A stretch of 64,000 nucleotides of DNA from an uncultured Alistipes sp. (GTDB lineage: Bacteria > Bacteroidota > Bacteroidia > Bacteroidales > UBA932): assembly GCA_900550465.1 (NCBI GenBank), contig URSC01000004.1, forward strand, positions 124,001 to 188,000. The letters are read 5' to 3'. The notes beneath the pieces are model-generated. The model was not told where the DNA came from, ran no database searches, and worked only from the letters and a program-made list of their open reading frames with translations. How positions within the stretch are numbered: position 1 is the stretch's first letter; each line of letters begins with the position of its first letter. Both the position numbers and the translations under genes were made by a program. Positions 51,524-61,300 of this stretch are shown one piece after another.

Positions 51524-51719
51524 GCCTGTAGGATAATAGATAATAGGTGTTATTTGCTAGAAAAATGTTATTTTGTCATTGTAGAATTAGATTAAAACGA
51601 GGAGATTAGCCTATTGATTCTCATATCTCAAAGCAACCGTTCTAGTAATAAATCTGCGAAGTATGGTCTTGGATTGTTCCCGGTGGGTTCCGGTATTATT
51701 CTTTTGTTTTAGACTCTTG
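51524..51719. other. Short AT-rich gap
   Basis: No gene or strong structure seen between the truncated frame and the end of the NERD/A1S_2505 gene. Confidence 0.4.
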
Positions 51720-52847
51720 TCATTTTGGGAGGTATAACCAGAACTCTGCAGGCAGGTACACATTAGGTAAGTCAACCGCTTGAGCAAAGAGAGGGGCAAT
51801 CTGGTTCGGATGGAACTTGGCAACTCCACATCCGACCTTAGTAACAAGAAATCGTAACTCAGGATGCTCAGAGGCATACTTAATAAAGGTATCCACATAA
51901 GAGGCAACTACTTCTATTCCTCCGTGCATTGTCGGAATGGCGTAGCACTTACCAGTAGGTCCCGATCCAACGCCCCATTCGGCACCGAACTTCTGATACG
52001 CCTGACGAGCAGCACCACCGACATGTTTCCCTCCAATGTTGGAGCCAAATACAAACACTTCGTTATCAGCAAGCATCTCTATGCGGTCTGATGAAACACG
52101 AATCTTACTCTTGTCGAGATAATGTACGTTATCGGAGGGCGGAGGAGTCTGTTCTCTGGGTACAGATTCTGGAACAGCTGAAGCGGGAACATCAAACGGA
52201 AGAGACTCTGCGGATAGTCCCTCGACATCAACTTGAGGCTTATCACTCATAACCTGGTCGCAATAGTCCAGGTCTTTCCACTCATCTAATAGATTCAACT
52301 TGTCGACAAGATTGATAATCTCTACGTTGGACAGGTCAGTATGCGGTTCTGTTATGTCTGCTAATTTCTGTAGAAAATGGTCGTTGTCCGTAATATGGAG
52401 CCAGCTCTTTACTCTGCCGGATAACTGATTGTTGCACTTTATCGGCTGATTGAATACAATCAGAGCAGGAATATTCCGAAGAACCCTTTCAGATAAGATC
52501 ATTCCATCAGACAGTCCCAGCTTGAGGTTAACATGGTTTACCTTTGCCTGTTGGTACGGATTCTTTCTTGAACCACCCTTCACGATGGTACCGTCTGCAA
52601 GCGTCCAACAGCCGTTCTCGACAGCCGTTACTTCACCTCCGTAATTCTTGAATTCAACGGAAATAACTGCGTCATTCTTAAATAGAATCCCGTCGATTTC
52701 GCTATCGTAAATGCTGTAATTGGCGACGAAGAGACATACTTCCGATCTGCTGGAATAATGCTTTTTAAGCATTTCACAGATTGCGCGATATTGCTCTCTT
52801 TCTGCAGTGAAAGAGTAGTCAGCAACTTTGTAAACGAGCAGGCCCAT
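51720..52847 (-). CDS. NERD-like nuclease domain fused to an A1S_2505-type domain
   Basis: The protein has 375 residues. Residues about 20-110 resemble a NERD/PD-(D/E)xK domain: EIDGILFKNDAVISVEFKNYG has the E-x-D...E-x-K pattern. A linker rich in Pro/Ser (about 225-245) follows. The C-terminal 120 residues (NEVFVFGSNIGGKHVGGAAR, then AIPTMHGGIEVV, VTKVGCGVAKFHP) match the A1S_2505 phage-associated domain, which I believe is related to macrodomain-like folds. It is the last of five tightly packed genes and follows the DarG-like macrodomain gene by 2 bp. It may degrade DNA and bind ADP-ribose-type ligands; this is inference. Confidence 0.72.
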   Translation of the reverse strand: MGLLVYKVADYSFTAEREQYRAICEMLKKHYSSRSEVCLFVANYSIYDSEIDGILFKNDAVISVEFKNYGGEVTAVENGCWTLADGTIVKGGSRKNPYQQAKVNHVNLKLGLSDGMILSERVLRNIPALIVFNQPIKCNNQLSGRVKSWLHITDNDHFLQKLADITEPHTDLSNVEIINLVDKLNLLDEWKDLDYCDQVMSDKPQVDVEGLSAESLPFDVPASAVPESVPREQTPPPSDNVHYLDKSKIRVSSDRIEMLADNEVFVFGSNIGGKHVGGAARQAYQKFGAEWGVGSGPTGKCYAIPTMHGGIEVVASYVDTFIKYASEHPELRFLVTKVGCGVAKFHPNQIAPLFAQAVDLPNVYLPAEFWLYLPK

Positions 52848-52849
52848 CT

Positions 52850-53539
52850 TTATAACAATTTTTGTTCTTTTTTATAATTCATAACCATCTTGAAACATCC
52901 TTCCATCGTCTTCATTCCGACACCATCATAATTGATCAATGCAATCATGGATTTGATGTTGTCATCCTCCAACGCCTTATTCATTGCCCTGATTTGAGTG
53001 ATGCTCCTTATGCCGCAAGCTTTTTTTTCTGTATCACCGATGGATTGCCAAGTGGTCTTGAATCTCTCAAACAAGTCATCAGGCGTCGAGGGGTCATAGT
53101 CGTATATCTCTACGGGGATATCGCAAGCGGAGAGGTATCTTTGCATCACTGGCAAAACCTCGTCTTTGCTCAGTCCTCCATTGTTGGTGCCGAGCATTGG
53201 AAAAGCAATGGAGGTGATACCCTTTTCTTTGTAGGTCGTCACAAACTTTTCGAGTCCGAGTTCGATATACTCTAATTTGCTGGGGTATTTCCAATGAAAC
53301 TTTGTGGGGAAGTTCAGAACCCAAGGTTCCTCTGGTTCACCTTTATAAAGCCAAAGTTTCCCGATACCGATCTGCTTTGACTTGCAGAACCCTTTGTAAA
53401 TATCAAACATTAGAGGATAGCGCAACTTGAATACAAGTGCGATACCCTTGCCCATAACGCCGACGCAGTTGACGGTGTTCACAATCGTTTGGGCTTTTGT
53501 GTTGAAGATATTACCTCTAACTATCTTAATGTTATTCAT
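52850..53539 (-). CDS. DarG-like macrodomain protein (ADP-ribosyl hydrolase/antitoxin)
   Basis: The protein has 229 residues from the ATG giving MNNIKIVRGNIFNTKAQTIV; an earlier frame start adds 14 unlikely residues. The macrodomain (about 1-150) carries NTVNCVGVMGKGIALVFK (the ADP-ribose loop), LNFPTKFHWKYPSKLEYIE and AFPMLGTNNGGL, the same signature as DarG, which removes ADP-ribose from DNA thymidines. A helical C-terminal extension of about 75 residues replaces the DNA-mimic half of DarG. It overlaps the preceding gene by 8 bp and lies two genes after the DarT-containing protein. Confidence 0.88.
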   Translation of the reverse strand: MNNIKIVRGNIFNTKAQTIVNTVNCVGVMGKGIALVFKLRYPLMFDIYKGFCKSKQIGIGKLWLYKGEPEEPWVLNFPTKFHWKYPSKLEYIELGLEKFVTTYKEKGITSIAFPMLGTNNGGLSKDEVLPVMQRYLSACDIPVEIYDYDPSTPDDLFERFKTTWQSIGDTEKKACGIRSITQIRAMNKALEDDNIKSMIALINYDGVGMKTMEGCFKMVMNYKKEQKLL

Positions 53540-54095
53540 AGCCCTGATTAATATTATGAATGTTGTATCCCTTAAGGTCACATACTATTGTACTAAGTTC
53601 CAATGGAATCCCATACCCCTTAATGTATTTAATATTAGGTATAGAAGTTATGTTTGACCTCAAATCGAAATTAATCGTCTCATAGTCAGCATAATCTAAC
53701 ACATATATATATCGATCTTTTGCTAAAGGAATGAAGTCATTTACGTTAGACTTGTTCTCACCATGAAAGTCAACAATTTTAATGTTGTTAAATAGAGACA
53801 ATGGAGACAAGTTATCAATATTGCTGTTTATGTGTATGAATTCCATTTGGCATATACTATCAGCAATCTCTTCTGATATATGCTGCAAACGCGAATTAAC
53901 AAATCTCTCAAGTTTCTTTAAATCTTCCTCGGGATTATTAGACTCCCATTCCAATGCCTTGCATAATAAGAAATCCATTCCATATGAGTCATCATATAAG
54001 AATACATCAAGCGGGTACTGCAGCATTTTTAACAGCAGCCAGTTTTTATATACAAGCTGTTTCCAATCGTTGTTTAGATTTAAAAAAAGTTCCAT
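53532..54095 (-). CDS. Unknown 187-residue protein in the ADP-ribosylation operon
   Basis: Not recognised. The N-terminal half is helical (LKMLQYPLDVFLYDDSYG, ERFVNSRLQHISEEIADSI). The C-terminal half alternates short hydrophobic strands (LSLFNNIKIVDFHGEN, DRYIYVLDYADYETINF, IPNIKYIKGYGIPLEL), somewhat like a small leucine-rich or beta-helix fold. It starts one base before the stop of the giant gene and overlaps the macrodomain gene by 8 bp, so it is surely co-translated. It may be a specificity or immunity subunit. Confidence 0.6.
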   Translation of the reverse strand: MELFLNLNNDWKQLVYKNWLLLKMLQYPLDVFLYDDSYGMDFLLCKALEWESNNPEEDLKKLERFVNSRLQHISEEIADSICQMEFIHINSNIDNLSPLSLFNNIKIVDFHGENKSNVNDFIPLAKDRYIYVLDYADYETINFDLRSNITSIPNIKYIKGYGIPLELSTIVCDLKGYNIHNINQGYE

Positions 54096-54096
54096 A

Positions 54097-57000
54097 TTAT
54101 TTGTTTGTATATATCAACCAACTGCCTTTTCTTGGTTCGGAAACCTCAAAGTAGATGGTGAATGGTTTGTCTTTCTTAATCTCTAAATAATGTCCCATAT
54201 AGATGTTGTTACCTTTCTCTCTAAGGATAGCGGAGGGATTGAGAACCTCTGGGGTCATTCCCTCAGTGTATGTAATCTTAAATTCGAATGAATTACAATA
54301 GTCGGTCGTGATTTCAAGCGTCTCAGCACTATCTCTGAAATGTAATTCTTTATTTATTCTCTCAAACAAATCTTCTTTCGAAATGATTCTGTCTTTTAAG
54401 GGTGACGAACCGACAAGGCTCTTCAGCATATCACGTTGATAACTGTCGTAACAACAGATATGAAGGGAAGATAGGGAAGATAGATCAACTTCATCCTTGA
54501 CGAGGAACTCTTGCTGCCGTGCATCCTTGTTGTACTTGTTGTAAATCTCATCAGTACTTATATGATGAGGGTCATCGACAACCTTATACGCTCTGGTCGA
54601 CCTCTTCTGCATGTTCCCGTTGCTGTAGTAGCACTTGTCCGGTACTTTGGCTAATAATTCTTCAACATCGATGACGAAAAACACCGGCATCGGGCATTTG
54701 GGGAGGCCGAGATTCAGTGCGCTGCTATAGTATTTCCCATCATTTCTATCTTTCCCGAGACATTCATTATAGAACAGAGTAGGGGACTTGGATATAAAAT
54801 AGAATCTTGCGAAACCGTGTGCCTTAGCGGTGTTGTCAACGTTTGTGCCGGCACTATTTTCGAATACGCCATCAGCCTTGTTCCTACTCTGAAGCATATG
54901 ACTCTTTATAATCTTTACCGCGTTGCTCATATGCGTAAAATGATACGCTCGCGGCTTATCAGGGAACGCTTCAACGAAACTGATGATGTTTTCTTGTTTC
55001 AGGTAACCCTTGTTACGAATCTCTACTTTATTGAAAAAAGCTTTGTTCCGTATAAGTGACGGCCAATCCCAATAATCTATGTATCTGTCGACAAGCGAGA
55101 CGGAGAAATTTATTGTCTCGGAATTCGACGCCATTGTCCAGTCTATCCTATCTGTAAACTTCTCGAGGATCTCGTTTGTGAATACGAAATCATTCCTTTT
55201 GCAGACAATGTTCCAGTTCAGATCATCAGCATACTCTTCAAGGGTCTCAATATCCGCAGCAGGAAAGTGCTCATTTTTAGACACCTCCTGCCAATCCAAA
55301 TCGTCGGCAAAATCCGGGAGCAGATTCATCACATGCTCTGAAGACGACATTTTTTCCCAATTTACTTTATCATCCGGAATGAGAGCAATGATGGGAGAGC
55401 TTACGGGGAAGTAATGACGCCCGGTCAGCGTCATCCAGTCAACCTGTGATGATATGCGCTCATCTTGGGCCATCAACAGCAACAATGTAGATGAAGACCA
55501 CAACTTGGCGGAGTCTCTTTTCGATAATGCCTCCCAGTCCCAGTCCTTATCTGAGTATCTAACCAAGAACTCAGCCGTCGGCTTGAATATCTCTGCAGAA
55601 CTAAGCAGTCTCCAATCCCATTGATACTGAGACCTTGATTCAATGTCAGCCTGAGTAACTCGCCATTTGCCATTTGCAATCAGTGCATTATAATCGTATT
55701 GTGCTTCGGGAAAGCCTTTGATTATCTGAATTATGTCCACATCTTGGCGTTCGGACAAAGATTTAAACGAGATGTACGACCGATAAGCGCTGATTACATT
55801 ATTGAGTTGCTGCTTATCTTCTACCGTAAAAATACAGCTGTGAAGAGAGATATATTCCCAGTCAAGTTTTCTGGCATATTTGGTCAAGAACCAGTCCTTG
55901 TCATTGAGACTGTCTAATGTGGATAGGCCGAAAAAGTCCCATTTGTCTTCGAGACCTACTATCAATTGCTTGACATCCTTATTCCAGGATACCTCTCTGA
56001 TGCCGGATTTCGGGTCAAAGGCCAGATGTTTATCAAAGTCTTTAGAGTAAGAGAGTGATTCCCAATCTATAAAATCAGCGCACTCTTCAAGATCGGTGAA
56101 TATGTCAAACTCTTTCTTAGAATACAGCATAGATAGATCCCAAGAGAACCTACTATCATGATATGTATTTCGAAGAATACCCTTAAATTCATAGTATGAA
56201 TACTCCTCGGATAGATACGTCCATGCAGCATCCTTGGAGGTCTGGTCCGTGATTGAATTAAGGGATGACGCTATCGTTGAAAGCCATGTGATGTCAAGCC
56301 GATTCTGCTCATTTATTATTCTGTCGAGAACATCATTCCAGAACCAATGATTGGAGTATTTTGTGAGATTCTCAATAATGAATTCAACGGGAAGGTTTGC
56401 GGAAAGATAGCTCCAGTCCCATTTGTCGACAAAAGCTGGATGTCCGATGTTGTTATACTTAAGGCTGGCAAACATCCTTTCTGTGAGAATACTCCAGTCC
56501 CAAGGCAATTTGTAATTCGCCTTTACGAAGTCGGTGGAGACTTTTTGATTGCCGGACAGTTTAGACCAGTTCCATTCAAAATCTTGGAATTCACTTATAG
56601 TCGTTTCGTCTTGCAATTTTTCTGAAACGAAATCTCTTCCGATAGGCGTTGTTACCCGATCGTTATAGCGAGCGAAAAATGGCTTGTCCCAGATTAGACT
56701 CGGATTACATTCAAAGCCGGGAGAATAACGAGAGGAATGCCAATCTATCAGTCCTAATGTATCAAAGGCCTGAATCAATTCGTCTGACCAAGCATACTCC
56801 TTCTCGTTAAACAACAATGATGAAAGCGAGCCTCCTTCTTTGATGTTTGCGTTTACAGCAGACACGAACAATGAGTTGTTGATAAAGGTATGCGCAATTT
56901 CATCATCTACAAAGGCTCTGTCAAAGAGGCGGACAAACTTAAGATGCTCTTGTAGGGTAAGGATGTTTTCTAAGATATACGACAGATCGAAAGTATCCTC

Positions 57001-58326
57001 GACTTTGTTCCAATCCCAGCGCTTGTCCGGATACTCCAGAAGAAGAGATCTGACGGGGATGGAATCTTCGGTATAATCTGACAAATCAACGTTTGTCAAG
57101 GCCAGATTACCAAGGACAAAATCTTTCTCTAGGCGTTTTCCGAGAGCCTCCCAATCCCATTCGGCTGAGTAGACCCCTGACTTAAGGATCAGACTCTCTA
57201 TTAAGGATACTTCTCTTGTGGCATCGCTTGAAATGCCTTCAAGATCCCACGGATAGTCATTAAAGTTGGCAAGAAGGAAGTCATCCTCAACCCTGCTGGT
57301 AAGCGTTTCCCAATCCCACTGGTCTATGTATTTGTCTAAATGCTTGTAGATGATCTCTATGTCACAATTGTTGGACATATTTAGCCAGCAATTGCTGTTC
57401 GCCATTTCAACGATTTTAGCGAACAAGCACTCATCGTTCCACTTTGTTCTTGAGTCTTTTGTAAGTTCCTCAAAATTGACAAATTCAAAATAAGCTTCGA
57501 GGTTGTTATAGTCCAGAATTGCAGACTTGTCATCCCACAACTTCGCAAACAAACACTCCATGATGGCATTCTCCCTCTGAAGTGCGTTCTCGTCCAACTC
57601 AAAGAGCTGAGTCGCCATAGGAGCGATCTCTTTTTCGTTATACGTAACAGGAAAGTACTCATCGCCACTCGTATAAAGACGGATTGGGACTTTTCGTATC
57701 TCGATGTCGAAATACTCATCAATTGAGGCTTCAAATATGTTGCTTGGAACCTTTGACTGAAGAAGAATTCGTTTAATGAGCTGGCTCGGTTTCCTGCCGA
57801 TTATCGTGGGAATCTCAACATCCTCCGGCCAATACTGTGCGCCACGCTGTAACTCGGTATAAATGCCCATGTCCTTGTAGAACGGGAACATTTGAAGGGC
57901 ATCAGGGTACGGGTAGGAGAAAGTCAAGTGTTCGTAGAGATATTGTCTGCCACTAAAGAAACGGTAAGAAGTATTGTTTGCCAGAGATAGTCGCCCAAGA
58001 TTGGTAAGCTCAACAAAGTCTTCGTTAACACGAATAAGGTGATGCTTCTCTACAATAGCGAGAATATCCTCGTATAATTTTACTTCAGACTTGTCATAAT
58101 AAGCCTCCGGTTGGTTGTCTGCCATACTGAAACCAAGCATAATGCCGAGACTTCTTTTGTCATAAGCACCATCCTCGGTTGTGGCTAATAAAGAACAGAT
58201 GACAAAATCAAGGTCAGACAGGGGTTCCTCCGTGTAATACTGTACACGACAGGAATAGCGTTTCAGGCCCCATTTGTGGAGGCTTGAATAGACGTACTCT
58301 GCATTATGAAGGAAATTCTGATTCAT
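54097..58326 (-). CDS. Giant WDW-repeat protein with C-terminal DarT-like ADP-ribosyltransferase domain
   Basis: The protein has 1409 residues. The N-terminal 300 residues look partly winged-helix-like (VEKHHLIRVNEDFVELTNLG). Residues about 330-1110 hold about 20 degenerate repeats of 25-40 residues built on W-D-W-x(2)-L-S, for example DKWDWSYLSANL, QWDWRLLSSAEIF, DKDWDWEALSKRD and DRIDWTMASNSE. Residues about 1125-1330 match DarT: RAYHFTHMSNAVKII (His), FARFYFISKSPTLFYNE, MPVFFVIDVEELL and ARQQEFLVKDEVDL (catalytic-type Glu about 1273). A beta-rich tail follows. DarT ADP-ribosylates thymidine in single-stranded DNA. The start overlaps the helicase stop by 4 bp. Confidence 0.85.
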   Translation of the reverse strand: MNQNFLHNAEYVYSSLHKWGLKRYSCRVQYYTEEPLSDLDFVICSLLATTEDGAYDKRSLGIMLGFSMADNQPEAYYDKSEVKLYEDILAIVEKHHLIRVNEDFVELTNLGRLSLANNTSYRFFSGRQYLYEHLTFSYPYPDALQMFPFYKDMGIYTELQRGAQYWPEDVEIPTIIGRKPSQLIKRILLQSKVPSNIFEASIDEYFDIEIRKVPIRLYTSGDEYFPVTYNEKEIAPMATQLFELDENALQRENAIMECLFAKLWDDKSAILDYNNLEAYFEFVNFEELTKDSRTKWNDECLFAKIVEMANSNCWLNMSNNCDIEIIYKHLDKYIDQWDWETLTSRVEDDFLLANFNDYPWDLEGISSDATREVSLIESLILKSGVYSAEWDWEALGKRLEKDFVLGNLALTNVDLSDYTEDSIPVRSLLLEYPDKRWDWNKVEDTFDLSYILENILTLQEHLKFVRLFDRAFVDDEIAHTFINNSLFVSAVNANIKEGGSLSSLLFNEKEYAWSDELIQAFDTLGLIDWHSSRYSPGFECNPSLIWDKPFFARYNDRVTTPIGRDFVSEKLQDETTISEFQDFEWNWSKLSGNQKVSTDFVKANYKLPWDWSILTERMFASLKYNNIGHPAFVDKWDWSYLSANLPVEFIIENLTKYSNHWFWNDVLDRIINEQNRLDITWLSTIASSLNSITDQTSKDAAWTYLSEEYSYYEFKGILRNTYHDSRFSWDLSMLYSKKEFDIFTDLEECADFIDWESLSYSKDFDKHLAFDPKSGIREVSWNKDVKQLIVGLEDKWDFFGLSTLDSLNDKDWFLTKYARKLDWEYISLHSCIFTVEDKQQLNNVISAYRSYISFKSLSERQDVDIIQIIKGFPEAQYDYNALIANGKWRVTQADIESRSQYQWDWRLLSSAEIFKPTAEFLVRYSDKDWDWEALSKRDSAKLWSSSTLLLLMAQDERISSQVDWMTLTGRHYFPVSSPIIALIPDDKVNWEKMSSSEHVMNLLPDFADDLDWQEVSKNEHFPAADIETLEEYADDLNWNIVCKRNDFVFTNEILEKFTDRIDWTMASNSETINFSVSLVDRYIDYWDWPSLIRNKAFFNKVEIRNKGYLKQENIISFVEAFPDKPRAYHFTHMSNAVKIIKSHMLQSRNKADGVFENSAGTNVDNTAKAHGFARFYFISKSPTLFYNECLGKDRNDGKYYSSALNLGLPKCPMPVFFVIDVEELLAKVPDKCYYSNGNMQKRSTRAYKVVDDPHHISTDEIYNKYNKDARQQEFLVKDEVDLSSLSSLHICCYDSYQRDMLKSLVGSSPLKDRIISKEDLFERINKELHFRDSAETLEITTDYCNSFEFKITYTEGMTPEVLNPSAILREKGNNIYMGHYLEIKKDKPFTIYFEVSEPRKGSWLIYTNK

Positions 58327-61300
58327 AGCTCGCTTTGTTCAATTACTCTATTGTCCGGATTGTTCCTTATCGTTTTAAACAGCTGCTCATAAATCGGATG
58401 CTGCGAAAAGTGTTTTTCGTTGCCCACTATTATAAGCAATCTCTTTGCACGGGACAAGGCGACATTAAGTCTATTCGGGGATTGAGCGAATCCCAAGGAT
58501 GTTTGCTTGGGATAGCCATATTTCCTGAATCTCGCATAATTTGGAGCATCGTCTTTGTGCGCCTGAATCACGTGGCTTCGCACCATTGAGACGATGATGA
58601 TATTACGCTCCATACCTTGAAACCGGTCAACGGTACTTACTCTAATTGGAATATTCTTGTGGAGTTTAGCCAACTCTCTTATCTGCTTTATCTGTTTTCC
58701 GTAGAAACTGATAATGCCGATCTGCTTATCTTCTTCCTTATCAAATTTTTCAAGGTATTTGGAGAATGTAGAAGATGATGCGAATCTATTAAGCAGTTTG
58801 CCGATTACCTCAACTTCGCCATAATTAACTCGGGATGTGCCATCAAGCATTTCTGGACTGTCAGTATTGATGAACAGCACATGCGTATTGTGGCCAATAA
58901 ATGGCTTCATTTCAATGCCGTGATAGCGAGAAGCGGGGTTGGTAAAGTCGGGGGAGTTAACACCCAAGTCTTTCGGCTTGATTAAACCGCAATCAAGACC
59001 GCCATCTTTCAAATAGAACTGCTTAATTACATCGTTTATGTCGGGGTGCATCCGGTATTGCAGGCTGAAAGTCTCTTTGATGGATGAATCCGCATTTTCA
59101 TATAATCTCTGAAAATGAGATTCTTCAATCTTGTCGAATTGCGTATCAAGGAACTTTTGTAGGCGGTTAATCTTTTCTCTCTCTTCTGGAGTCTTGGCAG
59201 AAGAGAGGGCATAATCAAGCGAAGATTCCATTTCTTCACGATCGAGCATCGGAGGGAGCTGACGATGGTCTCCGATAACTATAGCTCGATTCCCGTATAC
59301 GAATGGAAGAACCAACTCCGCCGGGGTTGCCTTAGAGGACTCATCCTGAATAACAGTCGTAAACTCGATTTTTACGTTTCGCCCGTTGGGATTAAATATC
59401 TCTCTATAATTCCTGAAGAACTGTGTGCTTCCTTTGCCATCCGCTTTTTTGTCACCGATAGAACTACAGGTGGCTCCGATTACATTACAATTGTCAATGT
59501 AATTCTTGTAAACGAGTTCACGAATCTCTTTCGTGGGTTCAGATAACACTCTCTTCCACTTGGTCATTACATCGTTATCTTCGGCATTTATGCCGTAGAA
59601 AGACCTACGAGAAATATTCTCCAACCAATTGTTAAGAACCAAATCTGTTTTGGACACAGTTCTGGTTGCGTCATCCTCTTCATCAAGTTCTTCCGGCAGG
59701 AGGGCTTCATCTCCTTCTTCAACCCACTTTTTCATAAGCTCGATCGAGAACTGGAGACCTTCGGACTCGAGTTTTTCTTCACCACCGAAACGAATTGGCT
59801 TAACAAGATTCGTTTTGCTGTTGATGATTCTTGAAATAGCATTGTCAACAGCAAGGTTCGTTTCTGAAGTAAGAAGAATCCTTTCGCATTTGTTACCTTG
59901 TTTCAGTCCATTCCTGATGAGCTGCCAGATGAGTTCAGCAATTGCAGTTGACTTACCAGAACCCGGAGGCCCTTGTATGACAGCGAGATCTTTTGCGAAG
60001 ATACATTTAAGAATTGCATCCTTCTGTGACTCATTAATCCGCGAGTTAATCAAATGTCTACAGAGTTCTTGATATGGGCCGCCATCTCTCCGTAATATGT
60101 ATTGTAAATCGGGAGTCGGTGTGGCGAGCGCAGAATCAAATATGAAGTTCTGAAGGTTGTCGTTAAGCAGATTGCTGCCACTTGTGGCCATCGTAAACGT
60201 ATTCTTCAACCTGGAAATCTTTTCGATATCCCCAGTAAGAATGGGAACAACAAACTGAATGCTCTTTTGATTGAGATACTTGATGACAGATTGCTCCTTT
60301 CCGGGCTCAACGTCTATGTCGAATAACAGCTTTGGATACTTAACCGACAGCAGATTGCCGAAAGGGACCATCTTTTCGCCTACTTCAAAGCCGAAATCTG
60401 CCTTGCACATATCCTTGAGGTTATCCTCTATGTCTTCAATACGAGATTTTTCATCGCGGTGAATTAGGACTTTGACTTTCCCGGAAACGCGCTGGTCAAG
60501 AAGTACATTGCAAGATTCTCTTAGGAAAGAAAGCTCCCTCTGCAGAGAATCATGTAATCTTTCATAATAGTCAACAGAAGGACAGGGGAGACTGATGCGG
60601 ATACAGTGGCTGTTCGCATCATTCTCTATGGCAACATTTTCAAATCTGTCGTTTAGCCGGTTCTCCACCTCGCTGAACCCAACCATCGAAGTGGAAACGT
60701 TGCATTTGAACTTATGCTTAGCACCGTATGTGCGAGCAGAAATGAAAGGAACTGACTTTTCCAGTTCTTTAAGAATAGCCCAGATGTTGTCCGACCGCCA
60801 ATTGAAATCGATCCCAAGATTTCCAGTGTCAGGATTGAAACTCATATTGTCGCGCTGCGCCACATATTGAGTCACATTATTGAAAACATAACGGACGGAT
60901 TGACGGTTGGATGTCTTATAGCGGAAAACCGTATCAACATGAATCTCATTTTCCGAGCAATAGTGGCGGGCTTCAGTTAAGAAAACAGTGATATTACTTT
61001 GGATCTCGGACATCACGTCAAGGTCGTATAATTCATCCCGATCAATGGGACGCTTAAAGACAAATGCCTTTGTGGATGTGTCATAATAATTACACATGGC
61101 CCTCATCATCTCCTTAGCGTTCGGATTGTCGATACTAAAAATAATCCGATAACTATCAATCCTTAAGCCGATTTTGGGACCATAGTCTTTAATAACATCA
61201 TCGGGAATATAATGATTCTTATACTCGATGATGTCTTTTATGACGGTTTCTCCTTTGTGCTCTTTTGCCTTTCTCCAATAATGCTCGGAACCAAAAAGGT

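Noticed and set aside
54097..58326. Giant 1409-residue protein as a phage tail or adhesin
   Set aside because: No signal peptide, no tail or adhesin motifs. The C-terminal motifs match DarT and the operon partner is a DarG-like macrodomain.
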